NCBI RefSeq assembly: GCF_907164915.1
Contig: NC_061868.1
Coordinates: 42,919,774-42,983,773, forward strand
Reading direction: 5' to 3'
Source: Impatiens glandulifera
Lineage: Eukaryota > Streptophyta > Magnoliopsida > Ericales > Balsaminaceae
DNA length: 64,000 bases
Shown here: piece by piece, positions 32,300-42,727 of the stretch
Layout: each line of letters starts with the position of its first letter
How positions within the stretch are numbered: the first letter of the stretch is position 1
The notes under the pieces: generated by a model
What the model was told of the DNA's origin: nothing
Database searches by the model: none
What the model saw: the letters and a program-made list of their open reading frames with translations, nothing else
Made by a program: the position numbers and the translations under genes

Positions 32300-33389
32300 A
32301 GTTAAAAAGTCTACAATTTCCCATCCTTCAATTGTCGTCCATAACATGGCGAATCAAAACGATGTTTGTCCTGCCATTTTCTGTTCACATTTTTCTACTG
32401 CTCATAGTCTTTTGACTGGAGAATAAGTAGTTTGTTAAAACATTAACTGCTTTTGATCAGCATGTTTTATGAAACAATTTGATTTGATTGTCCTCCTATC
32501 ATTCTTGGTTTTCATTTCATGGTTATTGCAATTAGAGTATAAACATTTCAGGTAAGAGGTTTTGGTGATGAATCCATACAAGATTGGATTTTCAAAAAAT
32601 CACTTTTATCTCTGTATTAATATCCAGGAATCATGTGGATGATGCAATCCATGAGAAAAAAAGGTAGATGCTCATGATAGCTTTCCTGTGGTACTTTATT
32701 TGATGTTGATAGTTGGCGAAAAAATATTAACAAATTTATAAATCAAGTTTTCTCTAACCATTATCTCATTTAAATCAACCTTGGGTGATTTCTTTTTCAG
32801 AATATTTTAAAAGAATATTTTGTAATAAGAACTTAAAAGGTTGATGATACACATAGTCATCGAAACCGAACCAACCAGCAACTAGAGCTAAGGAAATATA
32901 ACCAGCTTCTTCTCGAGCAAAAAAAATGGTTCATTCATAGTCATCGAAACCAGCCCAACCATCAACTAGAGCTATTGACCGAGATCATTCAACACATTAG
33001 GATGAACATCATTCATAGTCATCGAAACCAGCCCAACCATCAACTAGAGCTATTGACCGAGATCATTCAACACATTAGGATGAACAAGATACCAAGGCAA
33101 GCCCATGAAAATACTCCCTCGCTTCGCCATGAGCAGGTCCCTAAAGTGCTTTAACCCTATATGTCCAATCAACTGCTGCCACTCAACACATTTCGGGGAG
33201 ATCCTTTTTCGTTAGATGAATCCGGAAACAAGAAGATTACAACTTAGAATGTTATAGAATGACTTGCTCCCATATTCTTATAATTATATTCCATAAGATT
33301 TGAAATGAAATTACATTATGCTTTCACAGTTCAAAAATAAAATAAAAACAATAATACTATAAATCAACCCATATAATTAAACTAACTAA
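32300..33389. other. Intergenic region between convergent genes, with an unidentified ORF scrap
   Basis: This lies between mtACP and the PMEI-type gene. Besides the tandem duplication listed separately, the minus strand at about 33060-33215 has a 49-codon open stretch (KHFRDLLMAKRGSIFMGLPW and more) that looks protein-like but lacks a start and ends at stops. I cannot assign it, and it may be a gene fragment. Confidence 0.35.
32931..33086. repeat. Perfect 78-bp tandem duplication
   Basis: 32931-33008 and 33009-33086 are identical or nearly so (tcattcatagtcatcgaaac ... cacattaggatgaaca). A diverged partial third copy of the first ~35 bp lies at about 32853-32890. Confidence 0.85.
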
Positions 33390-33938
33390 TTACCCTTTCT
33401 GAATGAAGTTCATAATGAAAAGAACAATGGCAGAAAGCTGAAACGTATCATCATTCCTCTTCGTCAATGGCGAAACAATCCCCTTTCTCTCCTTAAACCC
33501 ATCTTCACATGTAGTAACAGAAGTCATAACAGCGCTTATATGAATATTAGCATCGTTAAATCTCTTGCCATTGTAGTTCTTCATAGCCTTCTTAACAGAG
33601 TCTAATGCTTCAGAATAGAGTTGAAAACAGTCATTTAAACATGCCCTGTAATAAAGATCATGTTTTTTCTCCTTAAGAAGATGCATAATATGACATCTAG
33701 CATCAGTAATGTTATAACGGACGAGACGGATTCCGATTGATCCTAGCCCACGAACGGTGGCGCAACGGCTGGCCGGCGCCGCCTGTAGAGAGGTGAGACA
33801 GAAACCGTATTTGCTTGTTGGGTTATCTTGGATGGATTGTTTGCAGGTTTCATTGATTAGGTTTGAAGCTTTTGTGGATTGGAAAATGAAGAAGATGATG
33901 ATGGTGATGATAAAGAGAAGGCAAGAAATTAGCCTCAT
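33390..33938 (-). CDS. Secreted PMEI-domain protein (putative invertase / pectin methylesterase inhibitor)
   Basis: Single exon, 182 aa. Residues 1-24 are a classic signal peptide (hydrophobic run ending STKA). The mature part has the four-helix PMEI fold signature: Cys at NETCKQS and YGFCLTS (first disulfide pair), then YYRACLNDC and TTCEDGF (second pair), with the typical Y.EALDSVKKAMK and ISAVMTS helices. Family members bind and block cell-wall or vacuolar invertases, or pectin methylesterases, in the apoplast; which target applies cannot be told from sequence. The spacing is closest to the 'putative invertase inhibitor' group. The C-terminal 20 residues are hydrophobic (LSAIVLFIMNFI), which is unusual and might indicate a GPI signal or membrane contact. 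Neighbours are unrelated. Confidence 0.88.
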   Translation of the reverse strand: MRLISCLLFIITIIIFFIFQSTKASNLINETCKQSIQDNPTSKYGFCLTSLQAAPASRCATVRGLGSIGIRLVRYNITDARCHIMHLLKEKKHDLYYRACLNDCFQLYSEALDSVKKAMKNYNGKRFNDANIHISAVMTSVTTCEDGFKERKGIVSPLTKRNDDTFQLSAIVLFIMNFIQKG

Positions 33939-34484
33939 TTTTTTGTTTGAAGATTTATTATTATTATCATCGAAGGGTTTTATCTTTTACTTATAGGTAA
34001 AGGAAGGAATGGGGGTAATAATATTATGAAAAAGTAAAAATTAAAATATTATAAAGTGTGAATTTGCTTTTTCCATTTTTGGATTATTATATTAAAAATA
34101 ATTAAAACTTTCTTGAAGTAATTAGGAATATAGTTAGTCTTGACTTTTTAAAAGTATTTCCCCAAAAATTCAATTAGTTTAACTATTTTTAGGGTTGTTT
34201 TTGTTAGATTTTCCTATAAGTTAGTGATGAATAGTTCAATCAATCTCTTATAAGAGAATTTATTATTATTTTAGGGGGTAAGGTTTGAAACTTATACCTA
34301 AATATGATGTCAAATTGAAATCCTGCCTAACTGAATCGAATTGTCCCGTTTGAGGCGAATTCTCTCCGGTTAATCGGATATGGGGCAGAGATGGTATTTA
34401 TGTTCTCAATCCAAATCCTTGAACACTATAAATACAATTAAATATATAAAATTACTAATATATTTATTTATTCATTATTATATG
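33939..34484. other. AT-rich upstream region of the PMEI-type gene
   Basis: No gene is visible. It contains the palindromic word tctcttataagaga near 34242. Confidence 0.35.
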
Positions 34485-35310
34485 TTAGGCATCTCTATTA
34501 ATAACCAATTTTTGAATTATGATCATAGTCATGAAAAGAGCTTTATGACCAAGATTTTAGTAATGGTGTTTATCCATATGACTAAAAAAATCTTGATCAT
34601 TAATTAAAAAAATTTATTTTTATTTTTAAATTAAAAAATTAAAAATAATTTTTAAATATAATAATAATATTATTTTTATTTTTAAATTAAAAAATAATAA
34701 ATAATTTTTAAATATAATAATTTTGTTGGGAGTTTTGATAGAAGTTTTGAGGCGAATTCTGAGATATACCTTACTAGCGACATCATATTTTGCCACCCGG
34801 TTAGATTATTACGCTTGAACTGTCGAAAACTTTCATATTCGGGATTAAAATTAGCTGAAGTGTTTGAATTATTGTTGTAGTTATCCATAATAATTTAATA
34901 TTAATTATGGATAATTGTAAATAAAAGAGGATAATTAGTAAGAAATGGAGAAAATTGTGATTTTTTTGTGCTCCGAAATATAGCAAGAGTGATCTCTATT
35001 TATAGATCTCGAAAAATTACGAATTTTGGTATTTTTTTTTAAATTATAAATAATGCTAAAATCGGGTTTTAAAGATAAGAGATAAAAAAAAATATAGGCA
35101 ACCAATTAGAAGCTGACAAATGGCAGCATTTTATTGGATGAGTTTGGTTGTGATTTTTGTCAAAATTTGACAAAAAAAAAAGATGATAATGAACCAATTG
35201 GTCATTAAATGACCAACCAATTGGTTATGATAAACTCACACAATCAACACGACAACCAACGTCATGACCCATTTTTGGGTCATGGATAGCCATGTTCTTA
35301 TAAGAGTTTT
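34485..35310 (-). mobile_element. Possible non-autonomous PIF/Harbinger-like element with ORF1 remnant
   Basis: The left end reads TTA-GGCATCTCTATTAATAACC (34485-34506). The right end is an imperfect inverse (gttcttataagagtttt, up to about 35310). Inside, on the minus strand, a TATAAATA box (about 34997-35004) precedes an ATG at 34888 and an Asn-rich peptide starting MDNYNNNSNTSANF. This recalls the start of the Myb-like ORF1 of plant Harbinger elements. The frame decays after about 37 residues, and no transposase is present. Confidence 0.4.
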
Positions 35311-38090
35311 AAGTCTCCAAAGTAAAAATAGAAAAGAGATTCCCGCCCCAATATCATCCTATCTAACAAATGTTTTTATAACTTTTGATAATAATATAAT
35401 ATAAAATATAAGGAGTTTTATAAATAAATAAAAAGTTCAAAACTTTGGCTGCCCATGTATCTATTTGAATATTGAAATGAATTTAGATAGAAAATTGACA
35501 TTATTTTAAAATACTTTTGTTTTTCTTTGTTAAATATTTTATATTGATTTAAATTAAATAATATTTTATGATTGATTAATTGTGTATCTATAAACTTATT
35601 TATAATTTTTCATCTAAATACAACTTGAAATAATTTTATAGTGTGAAAAATTGTTATCCTTTTTTTCTTCTCTTCTACTATTATTATCTAGATATATCAA
35701 AATTGTACTTTATGCACTTATTACATTTTACTGTCAAATTTCACTTATTTGTAAAAGTGGTTCCATCAATTTAAATAAAAGAAATGTTTATAAATGAAAA
35801 GCTATGATTCCTTGTCCATAACATGTCATAATATATATTTTTTTACAAAATTAGATAAGAGGACATTTTATAAGGGCTTGTTTGATATCAGTTATTTGAG
35901 AGTTTTTGAAATAATATTTGTTTTAAAAAAAAGGAAGTTATTCAAGTTCCTAATTGGTTGAATGAATCCAATGTAATTTTATATTTAGAATTTAAATTTT
36001 ATATATTTTAGTTGGTAAATTAAATGACACAATAATTGAAAAGAAATAAGATTTAATATATAATTTTTTATAAAAAAAAAAACAAAGATGAAACCTGAGT
36101 AATTGGATGAAATTCTAATAAATTAATTGACAAACACATGAGAGTATTCATATTAAGAACTTGTTGGATTATTTAAGTTTTTTATTGAGCTTTTTAAAGA
36201 ATTTTTGTTGATAAAAATTGTAAGTTATTTAAGTTATAATTAAATGAATTATAATATATATATATATATAATTTATAATCATAAAATAAAATATTTTAAT
36301 TGATTAAATGTTTGAAAAAAAAAATATATGATGAATTTTTGATAAAAAAAAAAGCTGAACATGAAACTAGCTATAATGCATAAATAATTGACAATTAATT
36401 AAAATAAAAGTGAATTCATTTGCATATTAATATTTTAATGAGGATTCGGAGAGCAAGTTTTGAATTCTATTTTTATTTCTTTATTATTTTGAATTTTAGA
36501 TATTTTATTAAAACTAAAATAACATATTTAGTTTGAATGGAACATTTTAATAATGAATGTGAATTTGACTAAATATTTTTGGGTAAGTATGGTTGAATGA
36601 CAATTTTTTATTATTATATATATTAGTTTCAAGTTTTTATTATCATTGAACTATTTCTTATATATCATGTTGGTCAAAATTTATTTATTATAAATCAAAA
36701 TCTTAAATATTAATTAAGCTTGATTTTATTTATTATATTATTATAATTATAAATATTTCATTTAAGAGAGTTGAATATTTTAACCATAAATAATCTTTTT
36801 ATAATAGTATCAAATTTCATGATTTATTACAATATAGACTGATATATATATATATATATATATCAATATATACTATTTGAAGTCAATCTTAAATTTTATA
36901 TCTTTTATCAAAAATAAATTATATACTTTTGTAATACTTAGTAGAATTAAAATTGAAATATAAAAGTTAGCTAACTATTTTTCTTTTTCTTTTTGGACAA
37001 GGGTTAAAACTAAACTTATATTGGACAATATTAGAACGGCAAATGAGTCAAATCGAGCTCAATTGAGTATTTACTAGCAAATGAGTCAACTCGAGCTCAA
37101 ATGAATTTATAAATTTGAGTTCGAAACCGACTCGACTATTTAACTAAAAACTCGGTTCGACTTGAAAACTTGAGCTACAATAAATTTTTAAATATGTGTG
37201 AAAAGTAAATATTGATTTTAAATTTTAGATTTTAATATTAAAATAAATATATTATTTCTTATCGGACTAGTAAAAGGTCGACAAGTATTATATAAGCTTG
37301 ATTCTTATATTAAAGAAGTAGGCTCAATTCGAACTTGGTCAAATAAGTCTTAACCAAGCAGTTTGCGAACAACTTGACCAGAGTATACAAATATTAGAAT
37401 CATATTAAAAAATAATTGAAAAAAAAATTAAGGAGAGAAAAACCACATTAAGAATAACAAATTCCTCAACTTATAGAACATGATTCAAATAAACTTGATA
37501 TAAAATAACCAATAAAAAAATTATTCATTCAAATAAAAACAAAGTGAAAGAGGTTCAAATTTACCTTAAATCTTGGTTTTCATTGTTACATGGTTTGTCT
37601 AATACATAAATATTAATTCAAAAGAGTAACAACCAATAAGCAAGTTCAAAGATGTTTTTTACAGCCAATAGCTACATTTGAAGATGATCTGATCTGTTTA
37701 AAACTTTTTTTACAGTACAGTAAGAGTAAACTTTATGATAAAGAGAAGAGTGAAAAAACAAGTTATGCATATACTTAAAAAAACTACAACATAGTTTTCT
37801 AACATGTCTCAATTGAAGAAGTAAATCAAATGATGAACACTGAATGTAGAAATCAATCAGTACTAATAAAACAGAGAAATGCAGTAGATTCAACTAAAAT
37901 TACAACAAGAAAATATCTATTATCGCAACCTGATGAATTAATAATACAAACCTGCTCCCCTCCTGTTATAATATACAATAAAATTTTGGAAGGTTGAATT
38001 TTGTTCATCACACCCTTTGCTAGCAGTAGTAGTGTCAAATCCATTGAGAGATCTAAACAGGCGAAGAACTTTTTTTCGTTTTTTCTTTCT
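35311..38090. other. AT-rich spacer with MITE-like pieces and the CK2-beta 3' flank
   Basis: A possible MITE runs from gggcttgtttgatatc (35874) to attgacaaacac (36137). AT microsatellites lie near 36253 and 36845. The part 37030-37400 has repeated gactcgagctcaa-type words found in dispersed plant repeats. About 37600-38090 is probably the 3' untranslated region of the CK2 beta gene. No further gene is supported. Confidence 0.4.
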
Positions 38091-40928
38091 TCATGGCTTG
38101 TGGAGCTTGAATCCAAACACCCTTGGAACATAGCACTGAGTTGTTTTCTGTGGCTTCAGATGCCCGTATGTCATCAGAAATAAATGTGGAAATGTAGTTC
38201 CAAAATAGGCTCCATCAATATCTTCCAATTGTTTAAGGAATTCAATCACAAGAAGCAGAAGAGTTATCGAGTATTATTAGCAGCAAATGAATCATCAATG
38301 TAGATGGATTTAGACAGCTGTTTGATAATACAAACTTAACTAGATAATATAAAGTAATGAGCATATAAAAGACAACTTTAACCATAGGAAATTAATCAAA
38401 TTACAAGGGTAATATTAGGTGGTGTTTGATAGCTCAGCTAATCACTTGATCTTAGAAATTGTAAGTGATTATTTGAAATAAGTTAATTTGATATGTTACT
38501 TAAAACCACTTAAAATCTTTAGATTCAGCTCAAATGAAGCTAGAAATAGTAAGTTATGAATGACAAACTCAATAGTATAGTTTGTGGCTACATGTGCATA
38601 TAAAAAAACAACATTAACCTTAAAAAATTAACTAAATTACAATATTATATCACTACAAGGGTAAAATAGTACTTTTCAAATTATTTATTACAGAATTTCT
38701 AGGTTTCTTAAGTGTTTTTAAATACTTTTTTGACCTAGTTTCAGATTTTGTCAAATCAACTTGCATAGTACTTAAAGATTCAGTTATTTTCATATGGTTT
38801 ATTCAACATGATACTTATCTAATTCAACATGACAACACATAATATTTACTTTTATAATATATATATGTAGTTATATATTTTATTAAAACAATTTACATAT
38901 CAAGTACTTAAAATTCAGGATTCTCATATGATTTATTCAAACATTCTAATATTTAGTTTTATCAAATGCATCCTGATTAAAAATCCATTGACAGTTTCTC
39001 TGCCATATCCGGATCCAGATTTAAAGAAATAAGACAAAAATATTTCTAAAGAGGGCTAATATCTACCTAACATGCAAGTAATTCAATCAAAGAACGTGAA
39101 AATCAAGAAAGCAATATGGCGTGCATTAAAAGGATACTGCCCTGGTACTTCGAACGGGGGTAATAGATATCTTCACACTTGGGACAGTAAATTTTCACAG
39201 TGCTTGAACGAGGTATATCCGATTGACCCACTGCGAGGCAGGGTTGCCCAGAGCAGTAAACGCTAGGGCATCGTCCAAAATCATAGCTCTTATATTTCTC
39301 CAGCTATGCATAAAATCAAAATTAGGTTTGTCAGATAAACCAAATTTATGAACATCAAAAAGATACAATATATCTCAATCTAGGACCTCACCATTGCCGC
39401 CATTCCCTTACTGGTCAATATATATCGGACATGAATCATACCATACAACATCTCTGCTGCTGATTCAACCAATTCATTCTGCTCTTCTGTGAATGTTCCA
39501 TCTGTTCATGTATCAAGTGGACACATAAGGATCAGAACAATATAATCGAGCTAGATGATATTTGTAATCAAACTATATGTAACTTATAATGGTTTGTCCT
39601 TTTTTTAAAACATGTTTTTTTATCATAGCGGGATCAAAATTGAGACAGCAGCCTCTTAGTTCAAGATTGTTACCACTTGAGTGGGTTACAATGATTTGTT
39701 CTAATACAATACATTTTTGGTTTAAAAAATAAAATGAAAATCGTAAACAATCATTTTCCAGTACAACCAATCTTACCATGAGAAGATTCAACATCCAGAA
39801 TGAGGTCTAGTGCATAATCATAATAAGGCACTTGACTGCTTAGTCCGCAAAGATTAAAGTCATCTTGAATGTATTCGTCATCCACCTCACAAAAAAACTC
39901 ATTTCCACGCAAATTGCAGAACCATGATATCCATGAAGTGTCGTCTCCTTCAGAACCACTAACATCAGACTCTTCACTATCTGTTTCTGATTCCTCTACT
40001 GCAGAATAAAAACTTATATATAAGCATCATTATAATCCACAAAACAAAAACATGAAAAACCTTTCTCAATCTGTCTCAAATTAAGCGAAAGGTCTAACTA
40101 GGGATTCAATAAGAGAAGTGATCTATTCACTAATTTGATAAAATGCACTTTCTTGATTATGAATAAATCAATTCATAGAAAAATCAATCACATTAAACAG
40201 CGAGTCACTCATACTGAAACTAATCTGAAATCATGATCATATCATCATAATTAGTTTTCTAAAATCCAGTCCTCAAGAATTAGGGCAAAACAAATTGAAA
40301 ACAGCTAAGTGAAAAAACCTTCTTACAGTTCACATTGCCTCTACAAATCATTACTTGCAGAGGACTAGCTATTTACCCACATAAAAAAAACAAATAAATA
40401 GAGTTTGTCACAACAAAATTATCATAATGGAGGAAACCGGTGAAAAAGGTATCTTCAATTAAACCCAGCAAAAGAACAACTATTTCAGCTCAAACCCCTT
40501 TCTACAAAATACCAAAGATTCCTAAACCTTAAAGCCAAAACAAACAATCTTAAATGAAACAAAAACATCAAAATGTGAAAAGAAGTTGCTTTTCAAAAGA
40601 TTCCCAATTGAAAAGGTATGAAAAAAGATAGAAACAGACCATCAGAGCATTTGTTCTTGGAAGTGAGAGTGGAAGCAGTTCTAGAGTCACGATGATCAAG
40701 TTGCTGCTGCAACTTACTACCGGTGGTGGAAGTGGTCGGCATAGTACCTCTTTCCTTATCCTTACTGTTTCCGTTCAAACCAGCCCTGAAAGTAGACGGA
40801 GAAGTCTTGTCCAAGTGCTTTTCCAAAGCGTCCCCAATCCTTTTTCGATCCAAAGGGCCACTTACCTCCACCGACTTAATCGATCCACCACCACCGCCAC
40901 CACCTACGCCGACTCGACCACGATACAT
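38091..40928 (-). CDS. CKB: Casein kinase II regulatory (beta) subunit
   Basis: The protein is the dimeric scaffold that joins two catalytic CK2 alpha subunits and modulates substrate choice in nucleus and cytosol. Five exons: 40640-40928, 39777-39998, 39392-39501, 39138-39303 and 38091-38221, total 918 nt, 305 aa, all GT-AG. The plant-specific N-terminal ~95 residues are Gly- and Ser/Thr-rich. Then come the acidic stretch [11 protein letters not shown], the core [20 protein letters not shown], and a zinc-binding domain with ligands CPSVYC and CPKC (about residues 233-270). The C-terminus is [17 protein letters not shown] to VFGFKLHKP. The Cys ligands are intact, but this region has S and A where I expect the near-invariant Arg of CPRVYC and Pro of CLPVG. 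An alternative N-terminal Met is not available. Intron 4 carries a MITE. Confidence 0.96.
38418..38973. mobile_element. MITE in CK2-beta intron 4
   Basis: It begins GGTGGTGTTTGATAGCTC and ends in the inverted form TTATCAAATGCATCC. The interior has two diverged inward copies of a ttaagtgatttt/acttaaaacc-type segment. This GTGTTTGATA terminus is common in hAT-derived MITEs of plants. No ORF. Confidence 0.45.
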
Positions 40929-42727
40929 ACCCTAAACAAAATCAACAAACAAAGATGAAACTTCCGCGGGAGGGGCGGGGTGATTGATGTGATGAGATGA
41001 GATGAGGAGATCCAGAGAAAACAGAGGCGGAGAAGAGAAAATCTAAGACTAATTTACAGAGCTTAGAGAGAGAGACGGTGAAAACGAGGGTCTTTCTATT
41101 CATTCCCCTCTCTTCTACATCTAAAGAACGGAAACCTCACAAAACATACGTACACAATCTCTCTCTCTCCCCTCTCTCTCCCTCTCTCTCTCTAACCACA
41201 TGCATGATGCACATTTCAAAAATATCTGCCCTTCTCTTTCTCCTTCTCTCTCTCTTCACAAATTTGGGCCATACTTTTGGGCTCGCCCCAATTAGTTATT
41301 TAGTTTTTAAATAATTATGATGACATATGTCATATTCTTTTAATAAAAATATTATATTTTTGTTCATCTTTCAAATATTTAGTTTAAATTTTTTTTAAAA
41401 AAATAAATATTTAGTATAAACTTACACCTTAGTCTAGATTGAGCTACTCATAAGTAGGAATAATATATGGGTAGGGGGTAGGGTCTTCAACGGTTTGATT
41501 TTTGGGTTATTCAAATTTCCGATTCTAAGTTATTTAAATTTTTAATATTCTTTTAAGTAATTTTGAAACCGAACCGATTTGAATAATTTTAAATTCGATT
41601 TATTCGAATTTGATTCAAATTCGATTGAATATCCAATTTAGATCAAATATTAAACATCAACTACCCATAAATAAATAAAAAAAATTTAAAGAGTTAAAAA
41701 AATAAACAAGTTGTTAAAAAGATATTATCTACTTAAATTATTAAAAAATATATAAATCACGCATAAACTTAGTGACTCATTGTCGACGATAATTACGGAG
41801 TGGAAAGGTGTCGATGACAATTGTGATATTATTAATGAAATAACTAGATATGTGAAGAATTTAGATATATGTAAAGTTAGAGATGAAGTAAGCAACTAAA
41901 AAGACCGTAAATGTCATAAGGTGGACAACTAGATAAATGAGAAAAAGATTATGAATTTACTGAATTATGAGACTGAATATTAGACATCTTGTAAGAGAGC
42001 CATGATAATTTAATAATAATATATAAAAGAAACGTTTCTTAAATTTAGTTTTCAGTTTAATTTTCGAGTTGAAACCTAAACTCGAAAACCAAACTAAAAT
42101 TTGTATTTGAATTCAAATTTGTTTAGAAATCGAATTCAAATTTGTTTAGAATTCGAATTCAACTAAATATTAAACACCCTAATTGTAGGTAATTATGAAT
42201 TGATTTTAAAATTAAATATGATTGAAACTAATTATTGATAAAAAAAACATTTAGTTTTAAAATGCAATCATTGTTTAGAATTAAAAACAAAATACAGCAT
42301 ATTATAAAAAACAATTATATTATACATTGAAAGTTTTTCTACTTAGAAAAATTGATTCTAACAACCTTTCACAAAGCAACCAGTATCTTTGTAATCAAAA
42401 TAATTCATCAATTGAAAAAAAAAACTTGTAAATATATATAAATGGCATATACTGTTATTACCAACATGGGTGAAATAATTGGAACCCAATAACAAGAAGT
42501 TAGTGGCATAAAGCATCAGATTCAAGATAACAAAAAAAAGGGGAATTTTGTTTGTGTGTTAGCTATTATAAGCTTAGAGAGTGTTTTTATTTAAAAGTAT
42601 ATATTCTCTAATATAACCACCACTTGAAATAAGGGATAAAATAAGTATATGTAGGAATATATTTTGACACATAAATTACAAGACAAAAGATCGATTTGAA
42701 TAGCTTGCACTTAGCTAATGATCATCA
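40929..42727. other. CK2-beta upstream region and spacer
   Basis: The first ~300 bases form the leader and promoter of CK2 beta, including the CT-rich run listed next. Further on, 41480-42180 has gaaccgaaccgatttg/ttcgaatttgattc-type repeats like those of dispersed transposon-derived DNA. No gene seen. Confidence 0.4.
41156..41202. repeat. (CT)n-rich tract upstream of CK2-beta
   Basis: Nearly pure CT/CCT dinucleotide tract, a GA-rich tract on the gene's sense strand, about 230 bp upstream of the ATG. GA/CT tracts are common in plant core promoters; a role here is inference. Confidence 0.7.

Noticed and set aside
37672..38131. Two minus-strand ORFs downstream of CK2-beta as separate genes
   Set aside because: One overlaps the last CK2-beta exon in another frame. 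The other lies in the probable 3' UTR and has no recognisable motif.
40692..40958. Plus-strand ORFs across CK2-beta exon 1
   Set aside because: They are shadows of a GC-rich, repeat-like coding exon; the minus frame is the real one, by family match and splice continuity.
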